From Symbiodinium natans (lineage: Eukaryota > Sar > Dinophyceae > Suessiales > Symbiodiniaceae), in contig CAJNDS010002360.1 of NCBI GenBank assembly GCA_905221605.1, positions 306,001-370,000 on the forward strand: DNA of 64,000 nucleotides, read 5' to 3'. The position numbers and the translations under genes are program-made. Below the pieces are notes generated by a model. That model made no database searches. It was not told where the DNA came from and worked only from the letters and a program-made list of their open reading frames with translations. Shown piece after piece: positions 11,700 through 22,934 of the stretch. The first letter of the stretch is position 1. Every line of letters begins with the position of its first letter.

Positions 11700-12225
11700 G
11701 AACACACCAACCCTAAATCCTTAAGCCCAAAGCCCATCTAAACCCTAAAGCCTACGCCGTAAGTCCTAAGCCCTAAACTCTAAACTATCGCTATGGCGAC
11801 CTTGAGCTGCGCAGGAATGGGGCTAGCTGCCTTCCTTTCACTGCCCACGCCGTGGGTTCAAGGTTGCCTCGTGGGCTGAAGAGGGGCCTTCTGTCCTGAG
11901 AGTGGCTCCCTTGCGGCAGTGACGGGATGATTTTCCCGGCCGCGAGTCGCCCGGCTCTGCGCAAGAACCCCCCGAAGGTCCCCTGAGACTCAGGCTCAAA
12001 CAGCCTGGCTTTCCTGAATGTGAATACTAATCCCAGACCCTAAACGCAAACCCTGACTCAACTGCGCATCACTGCCTTTTCCGCCCATGGCGGCTGGACA
12101 GCGGATACTGGCCGTAAGATGACAGCTGCATCAAGAGCACGCTACCTGGAAGAGCACCAAATCCAAGCCCTAAAACCGTAGACATAAACTGGCGCCTAAA
12201 CCGTAGACATAAACTGGCGCTTCAG
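11700..12225 (-). repeat. Degenerate CCCTAAA words, possible exon
   Basis: Scattered CCCTAAA, CCCTAAG and CCTAAAC words. A possible exon lies between CTGCGCAG at about 11802 and the GT at about 11861, but several frames are open. A direct duplication (CGTAGACATAAACTGGCGC, 12176-12221) stands out. Confidence 0.4.
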
Positions 12226-13001
12226 ACGGTGAGCGCGAGAGGAGCCAAGCAGCTTTACCGCCTGGCCCCTGCTCGGCGCCATTTTGGTTTGCGTGGTTGT
12301 GTTTGGGGTTTCAGGTTACCGGGAGGGATTTCGGGTGCAGGACTTCATATACCTCATGGAAGCCGGATCGTCGAATTTCGAGTGGAGCATTCGCCACCAG
12401 CGCGATCACTCCCAAGCCCCTGAGCCCTCAACCCTGCATTTTCCAGAAACCCAAAAACTGGTTCTCTGGGGTCGTATCCTAATCCCGAAACCCCTAAACT
12501 GTAAGCCCCATGCAGTACCCCACACCTTCGGAGCCCTGGGTCCGACCCAAGGTGGGTCTTGGACTCCGGGCGCACGGGGGTTTCTTTTCTGGCAAGAGGC
12601 TGGGGTTGGGGTTTAGGGTTGAGAAGCCCAGAGCTGGACCGGTGATCCGATCACGTGGTCTTGAGAGGCGTCTGGTACATCAGAGGCAAGCAACTTGGAG
12701 ATGTATTCCCAGAGCTCCTGTCTAGGTCAAAGGAGAACGTCACTTGATGGCCGCAAGCAGCATGATGGGGGGGTGCCTGGTGGCATCTGCCGGTTCACAG
12801 GGGCCTCAACCCTTAGTCCCTTCAAAGGTCTCTGACCTTTGGAATGAGGAACGAGCTGCCCTTGGGCGAAGCAATCCCAGGAGCTCTTTGGCCTGAGCCG
12901 TGCGACGGGGGCCTTGCGACCCCGTGGCGAGCTTCTGCCCGCGTCTCGCGCGTGCACGGCTTTCTTTGCCAGGGGCTGGCTGCAGGGCTTTCGTGTTTCA
13001 G

Positions 13002-13353
13002 GTTGTGTTTTGCGGGAGTTCGGACGTCGATAGGGTTTTCCGGCGGGCTTCACTTGATGGCCGGCTCGCCGCGATCCTGCATCTCTGGCCTTTGAGGCCA
13101 GGCTTGCGCTAATGTTTCTTCCAACGGATTTGCAGTTGTGTCAGACCTCCGGGTGCAAAGCACACCTTTCTGCTGGCACCCGCCGAAGCTCCGTACTGTG
13201 CGGAGGGCGCGAAGCCTCATCCTGGCATCGGCAAGACGCAATCGTAAGATCAAGTGGCGCGACCTTCCACTTTTGTTGCAAGATTTGCAAGGCACAACAT
13301 ACCGAGAGCTCAATCCCCTAACTCCAGTAGCCAAAGAGGAGACGCAGATGTGA
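13002..13353 (+). CDS. Terminal coding region, basic protein, unknown
   Basis: The second part, 13136-13353, follows GGATTTGCAG and is the best coding frame in this neighbourhood: STPFCWHPPKLRTV, RRARSLILASARRNRK, WRDLPLLLQDLQGT and a C-terminal KEETQM before TGA. It is strongly basic in the middle, like a ribosomal or nucleic-acid-binding protein, but I cannot name the family. The first part, 13002-13101, follows TGTTTCAG and reads VVFCGSSDVDRVFRR and LAAILHLWPLRP. The two join in phase across only 34 bases (GCTTGC...TTGCAG), a suspiciously small intron. Confidence 0.5.
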
Positions 13354-13479
13354 GATCCGGTGCCAGCTGGGTTTTGAAGACTCAGGCCCCAAACCTCGAG
13401 GCTGGTCAGGCGTGGCTAGTGATGTGCGACGCAGCCTTGTCCCCCTCTCAACCTTCACCACTCGCCCTGTGCGAAAAGC

Positions 13480-13690
13480 TGAGACGACCGTTGTAACGGC
13501 CTCCACATTCGCTTAACAGCAAGCCTTCGGAGGCCTTGAGCACACTGCTGCTTCGACCTACAGGTCGAAGGACGACGACGTCTTTGAAGCTCCCTGTCCA
13601 CCCAGCCGCCGTGGTGACCATGGACATCTGGTGCTTTGTGAAGGGCGCCAAAGCAAAAAGGGAGAGGGGGGCTGAGCATGGTGAGGGGCC
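13480..13690 (+). repeat. Dispersed duplicate, copy 1
   Basis: About 200 bp similar to 18325-18530. The shared core GTGACCATGGACATCTGGTG is identical, and differences between copies include 3- and 6-base indels. On the + strand both copies read VTMDIWCF followed by AKAK, hinting at an old coding exon. Function unknown. Confidence 0.65.
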
Positions 13691-13796
13691 TGGTTGATAA
13701 AGCTGGCATGCTGCTGCCATGGTGCTGCTGCTGCCATGCTGCTGCATCTGCAGCTGACATTCGAGAGCATTCCACGTTCAACGCACCTTATAGTAC

Positions 13797-14128
13797 ATAC
13801 GTACACATATACATATACACATACGCATATATATATATATATATATATGCACATGTATACATATGTACATATGTATGTGTTTGTGTATATGTGATTCAAT
13901 CTATGAGTAAGGCGGGAAAATCAGAAACAACAAGTATAAAGACAAATTTAATTAAATAAACAAATACAAAATCAGAAAGTAAATAGATAAATACATAAAT
14001 AAGTGTGTATTTTATAATTAAACATAAATATACATAAATTCATGAATAAATAAATATATAAATACATAAATATATATATATATATATATATGTACATACA
14101 TACATACATACATACATACATACATACA

Positions 14129-14162
<34 letters not shown>

Positions 14163-14330
14163 CACACATATATATATATATATATCCTTCTTCTCTCTCT
14201 TTAAATAAATATATAAACAGATAAATCACTAAATGTGCATGTATTTCCTTCTCTCTCTATGTACATATATATATATAAATACAAATTTCAATATATATAT
14301 ATATATGTGTATCCACACATATACACAGCT
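13797..14330. repeat. Microsatellite cluster (TA)n, (CATA)n, (TC)n
   Basis: Successive (TA), TACATA, a (CATA) run of about fifteen units near 14095-14156, further (TA) tracts, and a (TC) tract at about 14328-14353. No coding content despite open frames. Confidence 0.95.
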
Positions 14331-14812
14331 CTCTGTCTCTCTCTCTCTCTCTCGCTCTTTTTTCCCGTTTTCTCTTTCTTGAAGCCGGAGGTCTTTCGTG
14401 GGAAGGCACGGTTTAGGAGTATCCAGAGGGGCCAGCTCCTGGCTGGAGCAGGTGGCCGGGCGCACGCGCAAGTCCAAGCGAAATAATGGGCAGTTCTTCT
14501 TTTCTTCTTCTTCTTCTTATTTCATTATGATTATTGTTGGCTTTTCTAGGTCGATGTTTTTGTGGGGAAGCGGCACCTAAACAAGGTACCCTGATCCGGA
14601 ACAACTTCCATCTGAAGATTGGCTGATTGTGGAGCAGGGTTCGTAAGACTGAGTGCTTTGAGCTGCTTGTGTAACTGCGACAGGCGGGATGACATTGCAG
14701 CGCCTTCTCATGCCTTTGGCTCCAGCTTTCTAGTGTTCGTTGGAAAGTGACATGAAAAGTGACTCCATGGCTGGGCAGCGAGGCTTGAGGTAGCAGCTCG
14801 TGCAAAAACAGC

Positions 14813-14851
14813 AGGGTTTAGGGTTTAGGGTTTAGGGTAGAGGGTTTAGGG
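14813..14851 (+). repeat. TTTAGGG array
   Basis: Five heptamers with one TAGAGGG variant. Under the intron rule an exon should end just before it at AGCAGG, but only a short frame (QLVQKQQ) fits. Confidence 0.85.
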
Positions 14852-14970
14852 CAAGCCAACACGCCAAAGTCCAGCGAGCGCAGCAGCGGTAAACACCCCC
14901 CCCTGGTGCATCCTGACCCAGTGGGCCCACCTTGCTGTAACTGCCGACTCGGAGACGTCATGGCTCGGAT

Positions 14971-15066
14971 ATGAAGGTTTACGAAAATAGGGGACCCCGA
15001 AAATAGACCCCCAAATAGTAGGATCCCCTTATAACACGGACCCCTAATTTACGTAAACCCTCATAT
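14971..15066. mobile_element. MITE-like element, family 3 copy
   Basis: Terminal inverted repeats of the type ATGnnGGTTTACGAAAATAG and CCTAATTTACGTAAACC-nCAT, with an internal GGATCCCCTTA. Relatives lie at 22117-22218 and 28119-28222. About 96 bp, non-coding. Confidence 0.75.
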
Positions 15067-15750
15067 GGACAGGACTTGTCGGTGGCCTTTTTTTAAAAAT
15101 TCTCCCGCGCGGCTCCCTTGCTCCTGTGCTGGGCGATGGGCATGGGTGCGGTCCCAAGCAGAGAGAAAGCTGCATCACTAGATGTCTCAGATCCACCCAA
15201 GCCCGCCCAAACACGAAGTCTTTATCGTCACTTTTCCCTATCCCTTGAAGCGAAACTCTGAAAATAGAACTCACAACCTCTGTTTCTTTGACATGTTCTA
15301 AGTCGCAGTTGGCTCTACGCTCGAGCTTCAGTGCTTTTGTCTTTTGAACAAGATTTGGGCCCCAAAAAGGTTCTCAACAGGAGTCGCTTCTGGACGCTTC
15401 GTCTTGTTGCCTTTGCCTTGCTGCCACGGACTTGAGGTTGTCATCTAGTTCTTCCGAACGGACAACGATTGGCACCTTCTTGTACACCTCACCCCGAAAC
15501 CCCGTCAGCTCCTGATTCCCAACCACAAGTGCTAAGCCCGAAGCCGTAGTCCGATGGCCCTATGCCTGCAGCTCCTAACCTTTTGGCCGATGCCCTGGAA
15601 TCCTAGAGCCGCATCCTACATCCTCGTAGCCTGGCTTTGAGAAATGGTCGTTGCAAGGCTCAATGGTTGAGGGGCTTTAGGCTTCTACAAGTGACACGCC
15701 CACGCCGGGTATGGTTCTTGAAGGGGATCGGCATCCCCTAGGTTAAGGGA

Positions 15751-17277
15751 ATGGCCATGCTCAAGCTGCTGCTGGCCTGGTGCGCCGTGCGACTTAGCTC
15801 CGCGGCGCTCACCTGTGGCGCCCCGGCCCCCGATGACGGTGGGTCGCCCTTCCAAAACCAAGCCAACATGGAGCAACAAGGTCGGGACCTCAGTGGCTTT
15901 TGGGGGGCCGTGGGGTGGGCTCTTTCTCTCGGGTTCCTCTCAGTCTCTCAAGGGCTTTGGGGGGACCTTAGGACCTTAGGGGGGGGCTCTGGGGAAAGGT
16001 GCTCTTTTTTTGGGTGGCTTTAGCAGAATAAGAACCCGGCTGTGGTTCGAAGTGTAGGCTGGGACCTTTGCAACATCGGCCCTCCCCCGGACGACAGAAA
16101 GTTCGCGGACGATGGTGCAGGTGGCTTTTCAGGCTCGGAGGAAGGGGATGTGTTTAAGGGGCTTCTGGGGCGTTTCTCTTTGGGTAGGCTTTGGGGACTT
16201 GGGTCTTCGGCTAAATTTGCAGGGCTTGGGTTGAGAGTTGAGGTTCTTGGTTTGGGATCAGCTTTGGGCGGCTTTCAAGGCAGACGAAGTGGCAGCGAGC
16301 CGGGCAGCGTCTCCCTGACCTTGCGGGGCAACGGCCTTTTCACACTGGTTTGGGGAAACGACGGGCCTGGTGACGCCGAGCCTGTCACACTGGAGCTCCG
16401 CCAGGGTGATGGCAGCCTCGTCTTCGTCCAGACTCTCACCGGGAACGGAGCGAGGGAGACGAGCGCGAACGAAGCTTTCGAGGACGGGTACGTGATCAAA
16501 CTCAGCGAGGTTTCCGCGACCATCTTCATCGAGTCGATCTCCTTCTCCAGCTGTGATGAGCCGATCGTTTGCCCAGCGGATCAGACGGAGGACCCCCAGC
16601 CAGGAGGCGTCTCAAGCACCTGGTCCGTGACGAGCTGGCCCAGCTTACCAGGTGCTATATGCTCGCCAGGGGGTGCTGGCACGCCGGGAAGCCCTGCGGG
16701 AGGCACCGTATTGTCCGACTTCACTGCCTCCTTCGATGCTGCCAGCACCACTACAGTAGAGTGCTTCGCAGGGGTGGATGCGGCCTGCAACTTCACAGTG
16801 ACGGTTGGCGAGCCTTCTTTGACCTGCCCGAGTGACATCACGGTGGAGGCCGAATCCGATGCAGGAGCGGCAGTAACCTTCCCCGACCCAAGCGCCACAA
16901 ACGGCTTCGGATTCAACTGCTCCTCCAAGAGTGGCGACACCTTCCCCGTTGGAAGCTCGGCTGTGCTTTGCTACCTCACCGACCTGTCTGAAATATCCTG
17001 TACCTTCACCGTGACGGTCACCATTCCCGCAGACGCCAAGACCTTGTGCGACAAGCTGACTTACCTCGATGCCACCCTCCTGGGCAAGAGTGCGAAGGAA
17101 GTCTGGAAGCTGTGCAAGAAGAAGGAGCTCATCAAGGACTTCGGACTAAACGATCTCAGTGGCCCCACCGTTCCCGACAAATCTCCGGCCGCCAGCGTGA
17201 GATCCGCCCTGGTGGCAGCCGCATGTGCTCTCGTTGCCTTGCTTGTTTCTTCGGAATATTTGGAAATATGTTTTTAA
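15751..17277 (+). CDS. HYR-domain membrane or secreted protein
   Basis: Three exons proposed: 15751 to about 15861 (GC donor), 16027-16120, and 16280-17277. Exon 1 starts at ATG with a classic signal peptide (MAMLKLLLAWCAVRLSSA). Exon 2 reads WDLCNIGPPPDDRKF and ends GCAG before GTGGCT. Exon 3 restores the frame (one base plus two) and is long. It has a beta-rich N-terminal part (GSVSLTLRGNGLFTL) and then two HYR-type beta-sandwich modules recognisable by LTCPSDITVEAE, a middle AVTFPDPSAT, and CTFTVTV at the end. A Cys-rich helical stretch follows (TLCDKLTYLDATLL), then a C-terminal hydrophobic segment (VRSALVAAACALVALLV). HYR modules are extracellular adhesion folds, so a cell-surface role is inferred. 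The part of the open frame between exons 2 and 3 is Gly/Leu low complexity and intron-like. Confidence 0.65.
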
Positions 17278-17289
17278 TTTTTGGGTACC

Positions 17290-18320
17290 TTAATTCCTAA
17301 GAAACGGCCGAGATGACAATTTCTGCTAGGGTTCCAAGTTCAGTACAGGTTTGTGCCTTGGCGCGGAGCATAGTGAAGGGAAGGCTAGGAAACGGCCGTG
17401 TTCAGCCTTCGCCGCTTGCGGTTGACCGTGTCGGCTCAGAGGATGAGGAGCTGATTGGGACTTAGGCTGTATATGTATATATATATATAGATATATATTT
17501 TCTGTTCTATTCTGTTCTGTTCTATTCTCTTCTGTTCCATTATATGGTATTATGTGATATTATATTACATACATGAATAAGTAAGTATGTAGTCTGGGGT
17601 TTGGGGTGCTTTTACCGTCGAGAAGGTCCCCAAAGTTCCTTGTTCGGGTACCGTTGCGAGTGAACACATCTCGCCATGGGCTCAGGTGTTGAGGAGCTAT
17701 TTATGCGATTATTTGGGACTCAGGCTAGGGTTTTGGGTGCAATTCTAGAGGGTCCTAGTAGGGTTCCTTAATTCTGGCACTGACAGCCGAGCTTTGGGAC
17801 GGGTGGCGAGTGAAAATTGCTCGCTACCTGATCCCTTTCAAGCCCTCTCTACTGCCCTTGGCACAACCTGAAGCCGGTCTTTGGGGGGTTTCTGCTGCTT
17901 TCCATCTGGCAGACCTTTTGCCCCCCCGCCCCCCCCAAGCATGCGAGACTTTCCTTGACAACTGTTGGCGATTCCTCTGCGGCCACGAAAGACTCAGAGG
18001 GTAGTCGATGCCGTCACGAGGGCAGATTTCTGAGGTTCCTTAGTGTTCCTAGACGTTCCTGTGAAATTATAGAGGGGGTTTGCGTGGTAGAGTCCTTAGC
18101 ATGCAGTTGGAGGAGTTGAGGTGCTGGGGTTGACATCTCATTCTTCAGGGTAGCAGCATCGACGTTCCAAGCATCCGCCTAGGTTTGAGCTTTTCGAGAA
18201 GGTTTGGGGTTTACAGTAGGTTCGTCTTATCCCATGTTGACAAGGCGTACGGTCCCAAAACACTGATAGCCCTCCTTGCAGTTCTGTTCGCCCTCCTGCC
18301 ATTCTGTCACTGATAGCTGT
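17290..18320. other. Spacer after HYR gene
   Basis: Non-coding by my reading. Contains a (TA)n tract and TTCTGTTCTATTC repeats near 17470-17540. No promoter-like element recognised. Confidence 0.4.
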
Positions 18321-18324
18321 CTCG

Positions 18325-18530
18325 CACAAACTGACATGACGGTTGTAAAGGGCTCCACATTCCCTTGACAGCAGCCTTGGGCGCCCGCTCAGGACCAGGT
18401 CGAAGGACGATGGAGCCTGTGAAGCTCCTGGTCACCCCGCCGCCGTGGTGGTGACCATGGACATCTGGTGCTTTCGCGCCAAAGCAAAGAATGAGAGGGG
18501 CGGGGCTGCGCATGTTGAGGGGCATCCTTG
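18325..18530 (+). repeat. Dispersed duplicate, copy 2
   Basis: Partner of 13480-13690. One extra GTG codon and a 6-base deletion relative to copy 1 leave the VTMDIWCF reading intact, which suggests the pair diverged under some coding constraint or from a coding ancestor. Confidence 0.65.
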
Positions 18531-18682
18531 TATCCTGGGGCCGTGAGCGTCTTCTAAAAGCCCTGAAAGCCGGTGTAAATGAAGCTGGAGCCCATGATCT
18601 CTGAGCATCGGGGGCGGTTTGTTGATGTCTTGTTGCCTGGGTCGCAGCCTAACGCACTTTGACCAACGCGACGGGTACACTA

Positions 18683-19030
18683 ATGTTTATGGCACTAAGG
18701 CTCTGGGTCGTTTTCTTGCTGTCGTACTGCAGTGTTTTGAGACACCACATGGGCGACATTGAGGGGACCTTGAGGCAGTTGAGTAGGTCAGCCATTCCTG
18801 TGCGAACATGTCCCTCTTCTGCCCCCCCCCCCCTTCCCCGCACCCAAAGGCCAGCCTGGAGCCCTTGCCTCCCCGGGTTCCCTTGGTTTTCGAGTGCGAA
18901 AAAAGAATTGCTCAAGGCAACGGAAGTAGATGTTGCAGAATGCAGAAGCAGACTGAATTGGGCCATCGGAATCCTGAGCAGTGAAGTAGAGATGCATACA
19001 AACCTTTTCCGCACACAGCTTCGTTGGTAG
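18683..19030 (+). CDS. Small membrane-anchored protein, unknown
   Basis: ATG-initiated open frame of 115 codons. It begins MFMALRLWVVFLLSYC, a signal anchor, then RHHMGDIEGTLRQL. The centre is Pro/Ser-rich low complexity next to a C run and may be intronic (GTAGGTC at the start of that part). The C-terminal part reads KKELLKATEVDVAEC and LNWAIGILSSEVEMH, an amphipathic, probably coiled-coil stretch. No family recognised. Confidence 0.4.
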   Translation: MFMALRLWVVFLLSYCSVLRHHMGDIEGTLRQLSRSAIPVRTCPSSAPPPLPRTQRPAWSPCLPGFPWFSSAKKELLKATEVDVAECRSRLNWAIGILSSEVEMHTNLFRTQLRW

Positions 19031-19700
19031 GAGCTGTTTGCAGCAGATTCTGCCTGTCGTCCAGAATTGCAACGGACAACTGCAAGCGAAATGACGAGTC
19101 CAGAAATCATAGGCGCCTTGCCATTGTTAGTCCGTCGTTCCTGCACGTGCGTGGCAGGGATTTTGAAATGCGTTTGCCCCCCCTCCCCCCCCCCGAAGGG
19201 TTGTCAGTTGTGAAGAGGCTTTGTGCAGCTTCGTTGCTGCTTACTTTCGACATCTTTTCTAAGCAATGGGCTCAGCGTGGCGAGTCTGGTTGATCACGTC
19301 GTAACCAGTGCAAATGCTGCAAGGGGTGGATGTTGGTCAGACTTTGGCATCGAATGTGTCCATCAAGGGGTGAAGTTGACTAGGTCCTCAGCACACCGGC
19401 TTGTGAGCCAGCTTTTGGCTTCCCAAGCCGTAAACCCTGAAGACCCCACACCCTACAACTTTAGGGGTGCAGCTGCTAAGCTTCCTGGCCCAAGCTCCGA
19501 AGATGCTCAGCGGGTTCCATTTTCTAGGGCTCGTTGTTTCGAGATGTTTCTCATGACATGCAGTAGTACGCGTTCTTGTACATTGCCAACGCACCAAGTT
19601 TATTCGTTCTGTCTACGTTTCAAGTGCAATCAACCTGCATAGAACTTTGCCGCCCCTTGTCACGCCTCCTTGATGGCCTTGTCTGCATTGTGGAGAGGAA

Positions 19701-20885
19701 ATGTGGGGCAAGCAAGCAGCATTCTTACTCCTCCTTCTTGCTGTGCTATTGGGTTACCTATGTCAGTTCCCGCATTATTCTGAAAGACACGACGAGGAGA
19801 CTACGAGAGCGGTTGAGCAGTTGAAACGTGCCTTGGGAAACACAGCCTTGCCGGTTCTGACGTACAATATCAGAATCGACATGGAGGAACGCGACGCCAA
19901 CAACCACTTCACCAAGCGTGTTGGCCGACTTTCTCGCTTCATTGGCAAAGTGGAGCCTTGGTTGATGGGCCTGCAAGAGCCTTCTTCAGGTCAGCTGTTG
20001 CACTTACAAGCAGGTTTGGCGAGTCATTGGAAAGCTATAGGCTATGAAGGGAACGGACACAAAGACATGGACCGAGCTGATCCTCGTCGTTTCAACGACT
20101 ACCAGACGGGTATACTCTATGATTCTCGTCATCTCAATCTGGTTGAATCTGATCACATTTGGCTTTCTGAAAGGCCGAGAATACCGGGTACCAAAAGTTG
20201 GGACAGCGTTGGGGTGCGCACTGTCACAATTGGAGCATTTCGTCTGCAAAGCATAGGGTCAGATGTGGACATCGTGCACTTGAACTGTCATCTGGATGTT
20301 TGGGGCGCGAAAGCCAGGTTCGAGCAGGCAAAGTTGCTCCTTGTACATAGCCAAACTTGGAGCCAGCGCCATGTGAATGCCACCATCGTGTTGACCGGCG
20401 ACTTCAACTCCGCAAACGGTCACGGGCCGCATCGTCTTTTGTTGGAGGGAGGTTACAGAGACAGTTGGGAAGATTGCCATGGCATGCCCCAGCGATGTTT
20501 ATCTCACAGTTTCGCCTCCACTTTCCACGGATGGCTTGGCAGCATCGTCAACACCTACGTGTTTCGAGCTTTCCAGTTTGCTCTGCATGCCGTACATGCT
20601 TGCGGCATTGACTTCCCCAAGTCAGTTCCCGGCAGCGTGCGTGAAGCTGGCCGACTGGCCGTACATATCATGAAGCAGCTAGATGTGGAGAAGGTGTGGC
20701 AGAACTTGCCCGGATCTTTCTCGAGGTTGCATGTTGACTGGATTCTAGTTCGCCAGGCAGTGCGAGGACAGACCTTGTCTCCGGAGGCTGTCGTCGTTAC
20801 AGAGGTTAGAGACAAAGATTTCAGCAGTGACCACTTCCCAGTACTCGCTGTGTTCAGGTTAGACATGGGAGTGTCGCAGATGTAG
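19701..20885 (+). CDS. Endonuclease/exonuclease/phosphatase-family protein
   Basis: A single uninterrupted ORF of 394 codons, unusual in this window. Residues 1-22 form a signal anchor (MWGKQAAFLLLLLAVLLGYL). The remainder has the EEP (DNase I-like) fold signature motifs in order: LTYNIRI (N56), LQEPSSG (E93), HLNCHLD (H197), TGDFNSA (D233, N235) and SSDHFPV (D377, H378). These are the metal-binding and catalytic residues of the superfamily, which hydrolyses phosphodiester bonds in nucleic acids, sphingomyelin or inositol phosphates. The length suits a secreted or type II membrane phosphodiesterase, and the closest look is to bacterial-type EEP proteins. Substrate cannot be told from sequence. 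Absence of introns suggests a retrogene or a laterally acquired gene; I looked upstream for a relict spliced leader and saw none. The ATG at 19701 is the first in frame. Confidence 0.9.
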   Translation: MWGKQAAFLLLLLAVLLGYLCQFPHYSERHDEETTRAVEQLKRALGNTALPVLTYNIRIDMEERDANNHFTKRVGRLSRFIGKVEPWLMGLQEPSSGQLLHLQAGLASHWKAIGYEGNGHKDMDRADPRRFNDYQTGILYDSRHLNLVESDHIWLSERPRIPGTKSWDSVGVRTVTIGAFRLQSIGSDVDIVHLNCHLDVWGAKARFEQAKLLLVHSQTWSQRHVNATIVLTGDFNSANGHGPHRLLLEGGYRDSWEDCHGMPQRCLSHSFASTFHGWLGSIVNTYVFRAFQFALHAVHACGIDFPKSVPGSVREAGRLAVHIMKQLDVEKVWQNLPGSFSRLHVDWILVRQAVRGQTLSPEAVVVTEVRDKDFSSDHFPVLAVFRLDMGVSQM

Positions 20886-21146
20886 AGCTTTGCATCACCG
20901 ACGACCTACACAGCAGCGGCGGAAACGAGTTCGCGAGTCCGTTTTCTTTCGTGGTGGAGAAGATAACTCTGTCACCTTTGTTTGAGGCTCAGGGTGTAAA
21001 TTTTTCAAGGAATCTGATGCCGTTTTGTCTTGGTAGTGATAGATGGAGCAAGGTCTTCTAGGGACCTCACATCGCTTGACTGCTCATGCCGCGGAAACTA
21101 GGTTCCTAAAGTGAGTCACTCGTCTCCAGGTTTTTGCATGCACTAC

Positions 21147-21282
21147 CTCCATGGTGCCTGTAAACCAATTAGAACTGTACCTACGGCCCACTGATGAGAA
21201 CCTTAAGTGCCCTAATATGGGTATAAGTACAGATATAAGTACAGTTGTAATTGGTTAGTAGGTACCATGAACCTCCAAGTAT
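21147..21282. mobile_element. MITE-like element, family 1 copy
   Basis: Inverted ends: left CTCCATGGTGCCTGTAAACC, right GGTACCATGAACCTCC. The interior has TATAAGTACAG repeats and CCTTAAGTGCCCTAATATGG. Other copies at 26089-26229, 29998-30075 (partial), 41258-41500 and 45152-45284. Confidence 0.75.
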
Positions 21283-21332
21283 AGAACGACATGCTTCTGG
21301 GAGAGAAACAACATTCTTTTGTTCGTGTTCCG

Positions 21333-21333
<1 letters not shown>

Positions 21334-21375
<42 letters not shown>
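21334..21375 (+). repeat. 42-base G homopolymer
   Basis: An unbroken run of 42 G, followed by TGGGG. The true length is uncertain because such runs are prone to sequencing and assembly error. Confidence 0.9.
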
Positions 21376-21376
<1 letters not shown>

Positions 21377-21379
21377 GGG

Positions 21380-22110
21380 GTTTCGTTTTGCTTCTTGGCT
21401 TTGTTTGGTGTTTTGCGGCGTCGAAACTGGACAATTATTGACAGTCGGGAGGTTGCATCTGCAAGCACGAGGGATCAGAAATTGCAGTCAGCAATCAAAT
21501 GTGCTTCACACAAGGGTCCTGATTATGGTTGTCGATTTACAGGTAGCTTCTTGACAGGATTTTGCAAGATATGGTCCTTTTCATAGAGCGGAAAAGGCCT
21601 TCATTTCAAGCTAGTCCTCACTGAGTGTCATCTATCTCCACTTCATGGGCGTGGGACACCGGGATGGGATGATTCAGGTCTTCACGCAGCGAATAGCTGA
21701 AAAAGGGCAGGTACCATTCCTCGCCCTCGCCTCCTAGTATTGAGGTTCAGGGTTTAGGGTTTAGGGTTGTAGGTGGCACATGAACATGCAAGCAGGAAGA
21801 GTGCTCGTCCCATGCAGGCTTGGCTTGAGACTGCGACCTGAGCATGTCGGCAGATGTTGTGTATGCTTTCTAGGGTTTTAGGGTTTGCTGAATTTTTACT
21901 GCATCATAGGACGGTATACGCTGCATGGTTCACTCTCCCAAAACGGTGCTTTGATCGTCCTGAGTCCTAACTGCGACCGACATACACAACCACTGATGGT
22001 AGTACTGCATCAGCAACGTCCGCCTATTCACATTGACATGGCCATATCTTCTGTTCGCATAGGACATACTAGAAGTACGGTGTACTACACGATGGTCTGC
22101 AGAGGTATGC
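21380..22110. other. Spacer, no gene called
   Basis: Contains a short TTTAGGG run near 21749-21766 and no frame with convincing coding character. Confidence 0.35.
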
Positions 22111-22116
22111 ATCCAG

Positions 22117-22218
22117 TTGGGGTTTAACGAAAATAGCGGGGCCCCTAATATAGACCCCCCCAAACAGTGGGATCCCCTTAGAATAATGACGGTGCCCCTA
22201 ATTGCGGAAATCCCCAGT
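22117..22218. mobile_element. MITE-like element, family 3 copy
   Basis: GGGTTTAACGAAAATAGCGG at one end and CCCTAATTGCGGAAATCCCC at the other, with internal GGGATCCCCTTA. Same layout as 14971-15066. Confidence 0.7.
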
Positions 22219-22934
22219 TGAGGGTCGAAGCTTAGCGCAGTTTCGCCATGACCAATGGCCGATGTTTCCGTTGCAATCGAAGAGCCTTCGCCTTCTTCGT
22301 GTGCCAACATCACTGCGGAGGCTGCGGTGAGATGACAAGGCCCGCCTTAAGGGTTCAGTGTTTAGAAGTTCTTGATTGGATGAACAAGATTACGAGCCAA
22401 CGATGTTGCAAAAGAAAGTGGGGTTGTAACGCGAAACTTGTAGCGGAAAACAGGCTTCAGAAGCGAAACCGAAGCAAACCGGGGACGTAACGGAAACCTG
22501 ACTGCTGCACCTTACGCGAGGTATGGGCCACTGAACAAATAACCTGGGGGCATGAGGGAGAGGGAATGGGGACCATTCAGGGCTTTTTGGTTCACGGTTT
22601 TAGCGGTTTTTGAGTACCCCCCGTTCTGGTGCCGCGAAGCAACGAACAGAACTGGTAGCAGTTTCCTTCCTGTGCCGTGCGTTCCCTGCTCACACTCGTA
22701 GCGAGGTGTCCGACATGCAAGGCCAGACCCACGTGCACATCAGTCAAAGCTTCGGTTGCTTGTAAGTTACTTGGGCAATGACATTGCGTGCCAGAAACCC
22801 GTAAAGTAAAGCGACGGCTTTACCCCAAAGACGACAGACTGCAAACAAAAGTATATCTGAAGCAAGAAGCGGGCTTTGTGGGCTTGGTTGCTGGTTTGTA
22901 GCACAGTCGTTTTTGGCTTGCGTGAAGTTTTCAA

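Noticed and set aside
14413-14805. 130-codon minus-strand ORF
   Set aside because: Runs into a TTC/AAG microsatellite, competes with another minus frame, and the adjacent TTTAGGG array predicts + strand transcription.
15044-15274. Minus-strand frame with KSDDKDFVFGRAWVDLRH, C2-domain-like end
   Set aside because: Suggestive of a C2 strand pair after a TTTTCAG acceptor, but short, overlapping a family 3 element at one end, and no companion exons found.
19030-19700. Relict dinoflagellate spliced leader upstream of the intronless gene
   Set aside because: I looked for the conserved CCATTTTGGCTCAAG core here and elsewhere in the window and did not find it.
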